64,000 bases of DNA from Boswellia sacra (taxonomy: Eukaryota > Streptophyta > Magnoliopsida > Sapindales > Burseraceae). The notes below the pieces were generated by a model. It worked only from the letters and a program-made list of their open reading frames with translations. It was not told where the DNA came from and did no database searches. This document shows, piece by piece, positions 23,470-34,855 of this stretch. Position 1 is the stretch's first letter; the number at the start of each line of letters is the position of its first letter. The position numbers and the translations under genes are program-made. The stretch is from assembly GCA_013180625.2 (NCBI GenBank), contig SNVD02009873.1, forward strand, positions 186,001 to 250,000. Direction: 5' to 3'.

Positions 23470-26400
23470 TTAAGCAACAGGTGGAATGATAACACTTCTC
23501 TGTACAACGGATCTTTGTGTCTTTGCATTGAGTAGCGGAGTCTCGTTTCTCGATTTTATAAATCCTATGTGTTTCTCTTAATTTAAATTGTTTTAAGATG
23601 ACCCCTTGGCATTTTCTGTGAAATATTGGAAGAGCAGGTCTGTAAATGAATTTGTTGAAATCCGCTTTTTCTTTCATTGAATCATTTTAATAAGTGTCAC
23701 AGTTTACTACTGTTCTTTATCTGGAGTTACCTTCTCTGACTTTATGAAATGGAAAATGTCTTTTTCATCAGGCCTGAATTTATAGGCAACTCATGCTATT
23801 AAGAGTCCTTTATCTACGTAAATACGATGAAAAAGTTTTCGAACTAATTGATATGGATGGGACACAAATCTTAATCAAGAATAAATAATACGTTTTAGAA
23901 TCCTGGACAGTTAAACAAAAACAATAAAAATAAATAAAACTTAAAGCAAATATGATAATATGCAGTTATAACCGAAGATATAACCCAAGGATGTATAATT
24001 GCTATTAATTAAAGTAACAATTTATAGCTAGGTGTGGATAAAGTTCTGTTTAATAAACCACATGATTAAGTAATATTATCGGAAAGTGACATGGGACCTG
24101 CGGACCCCTAAGTTTTGGTCACTTTTGCCCCAACTTTGTAATTAGAAACATTCAAAGCCCCTTTTCGAGAGACCATTAAAGAACACTAATTCTGTAAGGG
24201 CATTGTTGACATTGATGACATTTCAATTATTTAAATTTCCCTTATTTATGAAATTACATTGTCAATATTCAATAATGCTCTTATAGAGTTACCATTCTTT
24301 GACGACCATCTGAAACAGGGGGTTTGAATGTTACTAAATGCAAATTTGGGGGACTTCAAAACCTAAATATAAAGTTTTTAATTAAACGCATAACTAAGAA
24401 CTAATATTAGAAAATTAAAAATAACATAAGATCACTTTGTGTTTATGCATAGATTAATTTAATTAATCTATTATAAACAATTTGACACAATAGTCATAAC
24501 CAATCTATTTATTTTCCTGTATGAATTATTAATCAAGCCTTTGAAAATAAAAAAATAAAATAAAATTTTCTTAAGTAGATTTCAAAAGCGCGGTTGAAAT
24601 AAAAAAAGAAATGCAATTAAAAATATTAAATCACTGGGGCACATTAAAAAAGTATAAAGTTTTAAGAAAAAAAAATTAAGACATGAGCTTTTGCAACATC
24701 TAGGTAATTACTACATTAATATAATGCTAGCTAGGTGCAGATAAAAATGACTCTATTCAAACAAATGATTTAGTAAATATTATCACAAATTAATGTATTT
24801 AAGCCAACTAATTAAGTTTTTAATTAAACAAATTAATGTTTAACCAATTGTTATTATAAAGTTTCTATTCAAACGAAAAACAATATTGAACTCCCATTCA
24901 ACTGGTGGTTAAACCTAAGTAAAACTGTGAAATCATTCGATCAATTGAATTGGCAGTACAAACCAATCTGAGAGATGGTATAAGACAATAGTCTCAGCCG
25001 AAGAACAGGAGTTAATCCCTTTAAACATATCATAAATGCGCTTAATTTCCGAGCACATAATATAGCGCGCGACTCCATTCTTTAAAACCAATTAAGTTGT
25101 TGCATGCCCATTTATAGCATGTATTCTCATGCACCACGCAAAGAAAACGGCTATTATTAATCTGCATGGCTCTCTTCTCCCACTTAATTCAAGATTTTAC
25201 TGTATAACAGTAACACAGGCGAATATAGCTAATCAATAAATCAATTTTGTATATGCATCACCACGACTTTTAGCAATACATATAGCCTTAATATTTGGTT
25301 TAAATTAATATTTCTATTATCTTCTATTTCATTTTAATATATAATATTTACAAATAAAGTTCACATAAATAATATAATGCATAAAGTTAATTAATTACTA
25401 AAAAAGGCCATTACAGGGCTTAACACCCCTATAAATGAATTTATATTAATTAGAAACCAATTTGAATCAATGCAATAATTCAAGTTTGGAAGCATGCGTT
25501 CAATTAATAAAGATCAGATGTTGTATATGCATCACACCAAGATACTTTTCAATGTGTTAGCCATTTTTTAAAATTGGTTTTGTCTTTTATTTCATTTTGA
25601 AAAAAATTTGTAAGTGTGTTTGCAACATAATTAATGGACAAATTTAATTAATCGTCCCATGAAAAGATCCATTCAAAGGCTTTGAAAGACACTATATAAA
25701 CTTAGTTAAGTTATCCAATAAATAATTCTAACAATTTCTACATCATTCATTATAAATTGGTTAGATTTTTTTTTTTCTTGATATAGATCAATTGCGGCCA
25801 ACTATATAGCCAAAACAGAGCAAATGTAGAAGCTGTTTTGTGGAGTTTTGCTGCTTAAAGGCCATGGATGAATTGGAATCGGCCCAATGATCAGAACCCA
25901 CAGATTTTCTATGGGCCTCAGCCTCTTTCGACATAATTCGATGGTTTTTGCTTCAAAATCCCACTTTTGCTAGTTAATGAAGAAAGTTTAGTTTAGTAAA
26001 TTACTTTTTAAATTTAATTCGGATTTTTATGTTGTTTGTGGTGTTGGATTTTTTATTTCCAAAACTTTAAATATATTAAGAACTCAAAACTTTTCAAGAA
26101 TGAAAAGTTTCGAATTTTTTGTGATTTGCTTTTGTAGTTCGTTAGGAATTAGATTTTTAGTATTTAAGTATCATGATTTCATTTTAACAACAACTTTTCG
26201 AAAATTATTGAATGAGAATGCTCTTTGATTCTATGTAGGTTTACATAATTATGAAGCTTAGTAATTTTATAGTCTTGTGAGCTTCAACGAATTACCAATA
26301 AGTTGTTTTAATTTGTGAGAGTTTTGACATCTTTTGTATAACGCTTTTAAACATCAATTTTTTTTATTTATCTAATAATATCTTATCTATTCAAATTGTT

Positions 26401-27054
26401 TAGAGTTTGTTGTATAAGAATCTTTAAAAGCAAAATATATGTAATAATCACATATATAAAACCAAGTTAGGTATCTAATTCATATAGTTTGATGTGACAC
26501 AAAATTAAATGAGTGATTACAACATTCAAAAAATTTTTATCAATTATTGTTTAACTTTATTGTACATGTATATTACTTTTCATGTTACAATAGCCGTTAG
26601 TTGCTGGACGGTAGTGTGGCCTGTGGGTAATGAGCATTTTGAAGGTCTCTTGAAGAAGAAGATCTGCCAAGCAGATGTGCTCCAAAGTCTGCAACAGGAT
26701 GTAATATCATCTGCAAAATGTTTTAGAATGAACATGTAAGAGATAAAATAATGAACGGGTTAATATTACTAACCTCTCTTATAATTTAACTTAATATTCC
26801 TCTAAAAGCATATATGTTTGCAGAATATACAAGTATGACATTCAATGTTTAAATTTTTATATCATCTAAGTCCATTTGATGATAAAAAATAGATCAATAT
26901 GATATAAAAATATATGTTTGATGAACTTATATGAAACAAGATTGAAACATAGGGTCACGTTAATATATACCCTAAATAATGAAAACATATTGCCTATCAC
27001 ATAAATAATTGATGATGAAAATATACATGGTATTTGGGACATTTAAAATTCCTA
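23470..27054. other. Gene-free region between DUF4220-A and NLR2
   Basis: The 3' flank of DUF4220-A (about 23839-24060 and 24690-24905) resembles the flank of DUF4220-B. A foldback MITE lies at about 24107-24366. The rest is AT-rich with no convincing gene. A short open frame at 26509-26739 has no recognisable domain and is left uncalled. Confidence 0.45.
24107..24366. mobile_element. Foldback MITE, about 260 bp
   Basis: The left half (CCTAAGTTTTGG..., CCCCAACTTTG, ACATTCAAAGCCCC) is inverted in the right half (GGGGGTTTGAATGT, CAAATTTGGGG, CAAAACCTAA). This gives inverted arms of about 95 bp. The ends resemble other long-TIR MITEs of the Mutator type, but no target duplication could be defined. 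Confidence 0.6.
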
Positions 27055-27057
27055 GAC

Positions 27058-27074
27058 GATATATATATAAACAC
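27058..27074 (+). promoter_or_regulatory. Probable TATA box of NLR2
   Basis: GATATATATATAAACACC lies about 210 bp before the NLR2 start codon. This is the best TATA match in that upstream stretch. The transcription start is not shown by the sequence. Confidence 0.4.
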
Positions 27075-27279
27075 CAGGTCCTTCCCTACAGGAAGAAACG
27101 TGAGTTTACACTCAAATCTTGACGGAGAAAGTACAGGATCCCGTTCCCGTCAATTTCATCTCTCAAATATATTTCCACACACCGATTATACCATTTAATT
27201 TATCCTTTCTTTCTATAGACAGCTTAATATTGGCTTTTTCTAAGATCAAGAGAATCCTAATTCAATTAATTAATCCTTT

Positions 27280-30200
27280 ATGGACGCAAAAACTTTTGTT
27301 TCTGTCCAAATTAATAGATTGCAAGATCTGCTCTCTGAGGCAGCTAAAACTAACAATCCGACGTTCATAGAACAAGTCGTCACAGCTATCAAATGTCTCC
27401 ATTCGTTGGAGCAATCCTTACAAGTTTCAGAACGCCCAAAAAAAGTCTCATCTGTTGTAAAAGTAATTTACTCTGCGGAGGATATCACCGACTCTTTGCT
27501 TCTCAGAAAGAGAGAAAATGAGGGTTTCACCCGCCCTTTGCTCGATAAAAAAGAATCCCAGCCAACCAAAAAGAGAGAGAATAACGGTTTCAAGAAGAAG
27601 TTGCAGTGGCCTTTGACTTACTTGAAGTCTTTGCATAGCCAGGATGAATTTGCCCTCGAATTGGAGAAATTCAGAGCTGAGATCACAGACTTGTTTGCAG
27701 ATTGCTTTTGCTCCAACCCTACGTTGAGCTTTCTAAACGAGGAAGGTCAGCAAAGCCAGCAGCAATGCTGGGGAAAATTTTCCGGCTATTGTTCGGAGGA
27801 AACCAGCGTTGGTGGGTTCGAGCAACAAATTAAGGACTTGGTAGCCAGATTAATCCCTGAAATGGATTGCAACCGGCATCTGTCTAGTACTCGTGATCAT
27901 TCTAGTGAAGGCATTATGGAGATCCCCGCTGAGCAAGATGGCGATGATCACTATATTCAAGTTGTTGGAGAGATCGGTGAGGGAGGTTCCGACAAAACAA
28001 ATAACAATCACTGTGATGAAAATCCCTCGGACCTTGACCCCAGTAATGATCAACCTAGTGAGAAGAATTGTTTCTGGATGTCTCTAAGGAGTGCTTGTGA
28101 AAGAGGCCACTTCATTATCCCAGGGATAATCTTTGTAGTGAAGACATACCTGCGGCTGCGGAGGTTTCTGAGAAAGACAGTAATCACCCTACGTCAGTCC
28201 ATAATTGACACCACTAATGGTCAAGAAGGTAATCATTCTGCTAATCAAGTTATTGCAGGGGTTAGTGAGGAAATACGAGGGGATCAGATCTCTGAGCAAG
28301 ACGGTAAGAACTCTAATAATCACGTTATCGGAGCGGTTGGTAAGGAAATACTAGAGGAACAGATCCTTGAGAAAAACGTTAATAAGTCTATTAATCAAGT
28401 TATCGCAGTGGTTGGTGAGGCAGGCTCTGGAAAATCGACTATGGTAACAACTGTGTATAATAGAAATGATGTGAAGCAGCATTTCACCATACGTGCTTGC
28501 GTTCGTGTTTCTAGCGAGTCCAAAGCTAGAGATGTCTTGCTTAGTATTCTGAAACAAACAAAAGATGATGTGTCTGATTCGGAGAAACCGTCGGAGATGA
28601 AAGAAACATTATCGGAAAAAGAATTGATATCGCATCTTAAGAAGCGCTTAAAAGACATCAACTATCTTATTGTCATCGAGGATGTTGAGACGCCAAAAGT
28701 TTGGAGAGCTGTACGAGATGCCCTTAATGATTCCTCGTGTCACCGTGGAAATATAATTATAACCAGTCGCAATCCAAATGCCACATTAGATGCTGATTCA
28801 ACTCTACGTATGCACCCCTTAAATAATGAGGAGAGCTGGAAACTATTTTTAGAGAAGGCACAATTAGCTGAAGATCCAGAAGTCATGAGGACATCCAAGG
28901 AGAACATATTGAAAATATGTGGCGGTTTGCCTTTACGTATAGTCTGGCTGGGCGGTTTGTTGTCTACCAAAGAGCTAGTGGATTGGTCAAGCATGAGGGT
29001 GAGAAATGAGATACCTGAAGATATCTTAGCCTCATTAATGTATAAAGACCTACCCTCGCAGGTAAAACCATGTTTTCTGTACATGGCGCTTTTTCCCAAA
29101 GGACATGAGATTCCTGTGAGGAGGTTGATTCATCTATGGTGTGCTGAGGGTTTCGTGACTCCTTTGACTTATAAGGAAATGGTCCCTAAAGACCTGGTGG
29201 AGAAAATTTCACCCGAAGACCTGGCAGAAATCTACTTTCTAGTACTAGTCATCCGAAATATGATCCAGGTAAGATGGAAGTTAGACGGAAGCCCCAAAAC
29301 ATGTCGTATGCATGATCATCTACACGAGATCTTCTCTCAAAGAGCAGCCGATGTAGGATTCTTTTATCATGATCGATCCCAACAATTTCATACAGCTGTG
29401 TACCAGGCACAATTTGCTGTTCGGCGATTGGGTGCAGCGTACTTGGACAACAATATTGACTTCCCCTCTACTTTTCTTGACTTGAGACACCTATGTTCTT
29501 GTGTTGTTTTTGACAAGCGGGGGGTGCAAGTTACACCTGCTAACAAAATTGATGGGTTTCTTAACAAGATTTTCGTTAACAGAGACTTTGGGTTGCTGAA
29601 TGTACTTGATCTTGAGGGAGTATACAAACCCAAGTTATCTGATGCCGTAGTAGAAAAACTTTTACAGTTGAGGTACCTGGGCCTGAGATCAACTTCTATA
29701 GATTCTCTTCCGAGTTTTGTGGGCTTTCTGCCGTATTTAGAGACTCTAGACCTGAAGAAAACTGCAATAAAGAATTTGCCTCCATCCATATGGAAAGCAA
29801 AGAAGCTGCAACATCTTTATTTGGACTGGAGTCATTCTGAGACAGTCGTTGACTCGTCTTTTTCAAAGTCACTATCCAATTTGTCCATTTTATGGGCGCT
29901 ATCCATCAAAGATGACAGCAATGGAAAATTCAACTTCCAACTTAACTTCTCAAGACTCAGAAAGCTGGGGCTCAATTGTCATTCGGCATCCGCCTTAAAG
30001 ATAATAACTCAACTGACCCAACTTCAATCCTTAAAGGTGAAGTATGCATGGAAAGACGGCAGACAATGCAATAGCATGGCTCAGACTTATATTTTCGAAA
30101 TCCAACTTCAAGAATCTGCTGCACGCCTCAGACAGTCGAACATGGAAAAAATTTCGGTTCAACACCTCCAATTGCAGAGAATGGAAAAGCTACAGAACCT

Positions 30201-30561
30201 GTATTTGATGGGAAAACTGGAAAAGCAAGTAATTGATAATCGTTCCCTTCCTCCTAACCTCAGGATGCTAACCCTCGCCCAGTCAAGACTAGAAGAGGAT
30301 CCAATGCCTCTTTTGGAGAAGTTGCGTAGTTTGAGAGTCCTTAGGCTTTTTGCTGAGTCCTACGTTGGGGAAAAAATAAAATGTTCTTTTCCAGGATTTC
30401 CAGGACTCCATGTTTTGAAGCTGAAGGGACTTCATGAGCTGAAAGAGTGGACAGTGGAGGAAGGAGCCATGCCTTGCCTCCAACAATTAGAAATCACGGA
30501 ATGCGATCAGCTGCAGGTGCCTAGAGGATTGCAACATTACTTGCCTGGAGAAGGAAATTAG
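27280..30561 (+). CDS. NLR2: CC-NB-ARC-LRR disease-resistance-like protein
   Basis: Intronless, 1093 residues, starting MDAKTF like its paralogues. Order: an N-terminal helical domain with an EDVID-like AEDITD near residue 68; VG...LV from 177; a 201-residue linker; the P-loop GEAGSGKST at 379-387 with Lys385 intact; kinase-2 LIVIEDV at 463-469; IIITSR; CGGLPL at 547-552; CFLYMALFP from 598; MHD at 677-679; and about 13 degenerate leucine-rich repeats. All NB-ARC switch motifs match consensus, so this copy looks able to bind nucleotide. Oddities: three 25-residue repeats run into the P-loop (residues 316-390), and there is a hydrophobic patch (IIPGIIFVV) in the linker. The C-terminus ends early compared with NLR3, where homologous DNA continues past the stop. 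A small frame change near 30535 is suspected. Confidence 0.94.
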   Translation: MDAKTFVSVQINRLQDLLSEAAKTNNPTFIEQVVTAIKCLHSLEQSLQVSERPKKVSSVVKVIYSAEDITDSLLLRKRENEGFTRPLLDKKESQPTKKRENNGFKKKLQWPLTYLKSLHSQDEFALELEKFRAEITDLFADCFCSNPTLSFLNEEGQQSQQQCWGKFSGYCSEETSVGGFEQQIKDLVARLIPEMDCNRHLSSTRDHSSEGIMEIPAEQDGDDHYIQVVGEIGEGGSDKTNNNHCDENPSDLDPSNDQPSEKNCFWMSLRSACERGHFIIPGIIFVVKTYLRLRRFLRKTVITLRQSIIDTTNGQEGNHSANQVIAGVSEEIRGDQISEQDGKNSNNHVIGAVGKEILEEQILEKNVNKSINQVIAVVGEAGSGKSTMVTTVYNRNDVKQHFTIRACVRVSSESKARDVLLSILKQTKDDVSDSEKPSEMKETLSEKELISHLKKRLKDINYLIVIEDVETPKVWRAVRDALNDSSCHRGNIIITSRNPNATLDADSTLRMHPLNNEESWKLFLEKAQLAEDPEVMRTSKENILKICGGLPLRIVWLGGLLSTKELVDWSSMRVRNEIPEDILASLMYKDLPSQVKPCFLYMALFPKGHEIPVRRLIHLWCAEGFVTPLTYKEMVPKDLVEKISPEDLAEIYFLVLVIRNMIQVRWKLDGSPKTCRMHDHLHEIFSQRAADVGFFYHDRSQQFHTAVYQAQFAVRRLGAAYLDNNIDFPSTFLDLRHLCSCVVFDKRGVQVTPANKIDGFLNKIFVNRDFGLLNVLDLEGVYKPKLSDAVVEKLLQLRYLGLRSTSIDSLPSFVGFLPYLETLDLKKTAIKNLPPSIWKAKKLQHLYLDWSHSETVVDSSFSKSLSNLSILWALSIKDDSNGKFNFQLNFSRLRKLGLNCHSASALKIITQLTQLQSLKVKYAWKDGRQCNSMAQTYIFEIQLQESAARLRQSNMEKISVQHLQLQRMEKLQNLYLMGKLEKQVIDNRSLPPNLRMLTLAQSRLEEDPMPLLEKLRSLRVLRLFAESYVGEKIKCSFPGFPGLHVLKLKGLHELKEWTVEEGAMPCLQQLEITECDQLQVPRGLQHYLPGEGN
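28225..28449 (+). repeat. Three in-frame 75-bp units leading into the NLR2 P-loop
   Basis: Units begin at 28225, 28300 and 28375, each 25 codons. They align as EGNHSANQVIAGVSEE, DGKNSNNHVIGAVGKE and NVNKSINQVIAVVGEA. The third is the genuine first strand and P-loop of the NB-ARC domain. The first two therefore look like tandem copies of that segment that have lost the GxGK residues. Confidence 0.85.
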
Positions 30562-32956
30562 AAGGAATTTGTATAAACAGATATGAAAGGAAGATTTTCA
30601 TGAAGAGGTCTCTAAAAGCCTGGAGCTAAGTCTTCTCCTTTGCCAGTGAGTACTCTTAATTTCACTTTCTTGTTTAATTTCCTTCCCATACTTCATTTGG
30701 CATTTTAAAAATTTCAAGCATGGTGAACACGCTTTTATTTCTTTTGCATCGATCAGTTCCGTTTCTTTCTTTTATTTTTATTTTTATTTTTTTTAGCAGT
30801 TAAGAATTTGGGATGAGAAGCAATCTTGACTAAAAGCATGATTCTGTCTCTGCGATTGGAATTGTTATAGATTGTATTTTTGTCGTTTGTTTTCCTTGAA
30901 TGTTGGCAAACACTCCCCCAATGAAATTCTCTAGTTGTAATAACTTCGACGAAGGCCTCTATCCAATGCCTTTGCCAGCGTTTAAATTTAATCTTCATGA
31001 CTGCACTTCCACAGTTGCCTAAATGTAGATACTATCAAGGGAACCTCTTTTAAGTGTCTAAACACCCGGTGGCCTCCCTTACATGATGATTCTCCATTTC
31101 AGTTGGCAGAGAAGCTGCGTTGGACAGTTTGCAAGCCTTTTATGTGGCCTGATTTGGTGAATTTTGATATGGACTTCTCATAGTTTTGGGCTTGGTCAAT
31201 GTTGAATTGGGCTTCCTTAATGGGCTGATTCCCCATTTCCAACAATCATAATTTAATATAAAAATGTTTTATCGTCCAAGTTCAAGGTCAAACAAAACTA
31301 TCAACCTGAGCTTGTAGACTGCCAACAAACATAATGTTATTAATTTTGAGTTGATGTTAGTAAGCCATTCACATGTGATTAACATTACATGACGACAATG
31401 TACAAATCTGAAAGCTAAGAATAACTAATTGCATTTTCAATTTCGAGATCAATTAGAAAGTTTTATTCATTTCTAATTTTTTAGGGCATTTTCTTCGATC
31501 AAATGGATAAGTGATAATGATGTCGTTGGACTCAATGAACAATCCACCAATAAGCTTGGGTATCTTTTTAATAATTTACATAAATATAATATAGGGAATG
31601 CAAAATGAAACTCATTTGAAATTAAAGTGTAATTCGTTTTACTTGAAGTTGACTACTATTGGCCAGCTGTGCTTACACACTTTGAATTTTATATTAATTA
31701 ACAGTGCCATGTTCCCCAGTAATAACATAATTAGCTAAAGGGGAGGTAACAGATTATAGTTACATAAAGCAGGGCCTCAAGATTGGTATACACTAGAAGT
31801 ACGGAAAAAGCCTCGGGGGCTCGATCAATCAGGTCTGTTTGCATGTTGCGGTCAGCTGCAGCCTTTGTCTCCTGGGCCAGTTGACCCTTTACAGAAACCA
31901 AATCGAAAGAAATGCAAATCTCGTAAAAATTAAAAGATTAAAAAAAAAAAAAATCAAATGCAGGGATGATTAAATTATTTATTTAATTATAAATTAAATA
32001 ATAATTTAATTAACTGTATCATAAATTAAAAAGTAAGGATTAATGAGATTAAACTAGGAGATAATTAAAAAGTTAATAATAAACTAATTAAAACTTATCA
32101 TAAATATATTTGGAATTAAATTTGAGTTTGATAAAAGATAGTCTAAATTATAATTGTACCTCATTAAATAGGAGGTGAGGACAAATGAGATCAAAAATAG
32201 GAGCTGAGTAGAACTAATACTCTTTTGAGAAATGAGATTTACCCACTATAAAAAGAATATAAGTAAAATATAAAAACTGTATCCAATATGTTATACTTAT
32301 TTTGCATGATTTTTAGTTTTATTACCACTTAATTAAGGTCAGTTCCATTAAAACAAAAATATTCAGTCAGTTAACAGATTTATAAGACGAAATTTAATAC
32401 TAACCTGCTTTGTTAACATTATCAATCAAGGAATAATCATAAATCTCAATCAACAAGGATAGATTTGAAAAAAAAAAAAAAAGGTTTGTGATAATCTATA
32501 TTTCATCCCGCTGCAGTTTTGGAGTCCGTTAATGAAATTGATTTACCGTATAGAAATATATAGAATCAGGAAAAATTTTTTAAGTCTTTCTTTTTATATG
32601 ACTTATTTAATTTACCTTTGAAAGACTAGAAATTAAGTCAGCAATTTGTTATGAGTTCGGTTATGATTGTTGTTGTTATTTTTGTTTTATAAGAAACAAA
32701 AGATCTTAATAGCCCATTACATCAAAAAGTGGACCGAAATCCACAGCAGAAATTTAATTATGAAAAGTCTTAGCAATCCTTACTGAAAATCAATCACTGT
32801 AATTAAAAAATCATTTTGAGATTTAGCATAAGGCTAATGGGGCATGTCATTTAACCTTTTTATTTTTGTTCAGCTATAATTGATTATGGGCAATCTCTTC
32901 AATTCCAAATTCTGAATGAGAGGAGAAACATACATTTGGAGGTACTTTTCTATGTT
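30562..32956. other. Gene-free region downstream of NLR2
   Basis: Immediately after the stop, DNA up to about 30640 still resembles the NLR3 3' coding end. The remainder is AT-rich and non-coding. The part from about 32655 to 32770 recurs at about 42830-42948. No gene was recognised. Confidence 0.45.
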
Positions 32957-32961
32957 GCCAA

Positions 32962-33411
32962 TGTTAAGAAAGCAACCCCATCCCATTCCTTTCTCTAAGT
33001 CTAATTTATGATGTGTGTTAAATATTTATTTATGTTGTGTGAGTTAGTGGGTGTTCAATGTTGAGATATACTTGTGCAGTGGACACTGAAAGCTTATTTA
33101 TGTGGTGTAAGTTACAATTGTGTGGTGTATGTTTGGTTTACTTTTGTGTGGCTATGGTTACTTCTTGTAAACTATAAATTGCCCTCTTTGTTTAAGTTTT
33201 ATGTATCCAAGCATCTAAGAATTCTAAGGATTCAAAAATCTTAGATCAAAGAAAATATTAGTTCTTCCTTTTGAGTGTTTATTTTGGTGTTCTTCTTCTT
33301 CAAATTAAAACAAGTGTTGTAGTGAGATTTGGTGTGGCTATAATACAAACAATTTATTTTGTTTGTTCATTGGCTCTTAAATTAGAGTATTGTACTCTAG
33401 TTTGTTCAACA
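32962..33411 (+). repeat. 5' LTR of the middle copia element
   Basis: 450 bp, TGTTAAG...TTCAACA. A TATA-like AACTATAAATTG is near 33170 and a CTT-rich tract precedes the end. The primer-binding site starts right after it. Confidence 0.95.
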
Positions 33412-33430
33412 TTTGGTATCAGAGTTTTGG
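33412..33430 (+). other. Primer-binding site of the middle copia element
   Basis: TTTGGTATCAGAGTTTTGG matches the usual copia site complementary to initiator Met tRNA (TGGTATCAGAGC), with the last base changed. Confidence 0.85.
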
Positions 33431-33779
33431 TGTTAAGGCGTACATAGTATTGTTGGAGGAACCTAGCTCGTGCTAGTGAGTAGTTACTTATATGGTTGTA
33501 CACATGTCTAGGAAAGCTTTGTCAAAAGGGCTATAAAAGTATAAGGAAATTTGTTTTTAAGTGGGACCGTTTGTGACCCCTCCAGTTTTTCCTGGAAGCT
33601 TTCCTGGTGTATATTAAATCGTATAGGTACTTACTACCATTTTAGGTTACTATCCAACAATAGGGTGCGGATACGGATACATGAACTATTTTTAGTGAAG
33701 TTTTCTTGAGTCGTGAAAAGTTTACTTTGCAAGTTTGAAAGAGAGCTTGTTCGGTAAATTCAAAGTATTGCCGGCACGA

Positions 33780-34804
33780 TGGGTGACCTTCAAGTAGTTG
33801 GAGGAATTAAAAAGCTCAACAATAACCAAAACTATAACACTTGGGCAACGTGTTTAGAGTCCTACCTACAAGGTCAAGACCTTTGGGAGGTGGTCGGTGG
33901 TAGTGAAGTTACACAACCGACAGTAGAAGATACAAATGGCATTTTGCGAAAATGAAAGATTAAAGCAGGGAAAGCAATATTTGCTTTAAAGACCACAGTT
34001 GAAGAAGAAATGTTGAAGCATATTTGAGATGCTAAAACACCAAAAGAAGTATGGGACACTTTTGCTACACTTTTTTCAAAAAGTAACGATACAAGATTAC
34101 AACTTATTGAAAATGAGTTGTTATCAATGAAGCAACGTGACATGACAATTGCCCAATACTTTCACAAAGTGAAGTCGATATGTCGCGAAATTTCAGAGTT
34201 AGATTCCACAGCTGCAATTGGGGAAGCTAGGATAAAACGAATAATTATCCATGGTTTAAGACTCGAATATCGATGTTTTGTTGCTGCAGTATAGGGATGG
34301 CCGACACAACCATCACTTGTTGAATTTGAAAATTCGCTTACCAGTCAAGAAGCTATGGCTAAGCAAATGGGAGGAGTTTCTTTGAAAGGAGAGGAGGAAG
34401 CACTCTACACCAACAAAAACAAAGGTAACTTCAAGCAGCATGCCAAAGGCAGATCTAATGGTGACAAGACAAAAAGTCATCAAGGAGATGGAGGCTCTCA
34501 TCTAGGGGGAGCTTCGAAGAATCACGGTAACACTAGAAAGTTCGATGGCAAGTGTTACAATTGTGGAAAGATGGGTCACATGGCGAAAGATTGTTGGTAT
34601 AAGAAAAAGCATGTAGAGAGTAATGCCGCTAGTTCCAAATCTAAGGAAAACAGCGAATATAGTTCGGATACCGAAGCGTCCTTTGCAGTGGAGGAAGAAG
34701 AATTAGCTTTGACAGTTATAAATGAACAGATCAATTATGGAAATGATTGGATCGTTGATTCTGGTTGCTCAAATCATATGACAGGTGATAAACATAAATT
34801 ATAG
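33780..34804 (+). pseudogene. gag and protease start of the middle copia element, interrupted by stops
   Basis: Starts MGDLQVVGG. It contains the copia gag region with KEVWDTF and a CX2CX4HX4C zinc knuckle ([14 protein letters not shown]) at about 34555-34596. The protease active-site word VDSGCSNH is near 34752. In-frame stops lie at about 33951, 34027 and 34292 and at 34802. Each can be explained by a single transition from the expected codon (Trp, Arg, Gln, Gln), the pattern expected from cytosine methylation and deamination. Confidence 0.88.
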
Positions 34805-34855
34805 AACCTGATAGAATATAAGGGAAATCGAGTGGTGGTAACAGCTGATAATTAA

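Noticed and set aside
26509..26739. 76-codon open frame
   Set aside because: No domain, no paralogue in the window and no splice or promoter context; expected by chance in AT-rich DNA.
28090..28140. Hydrophobic patch in the NLR2 linker considered as a membrane anchor
   Set aside because: The uncharged run is short and interrupted by Lys and Arg, and it is not shared by NLR1 or NLR3.
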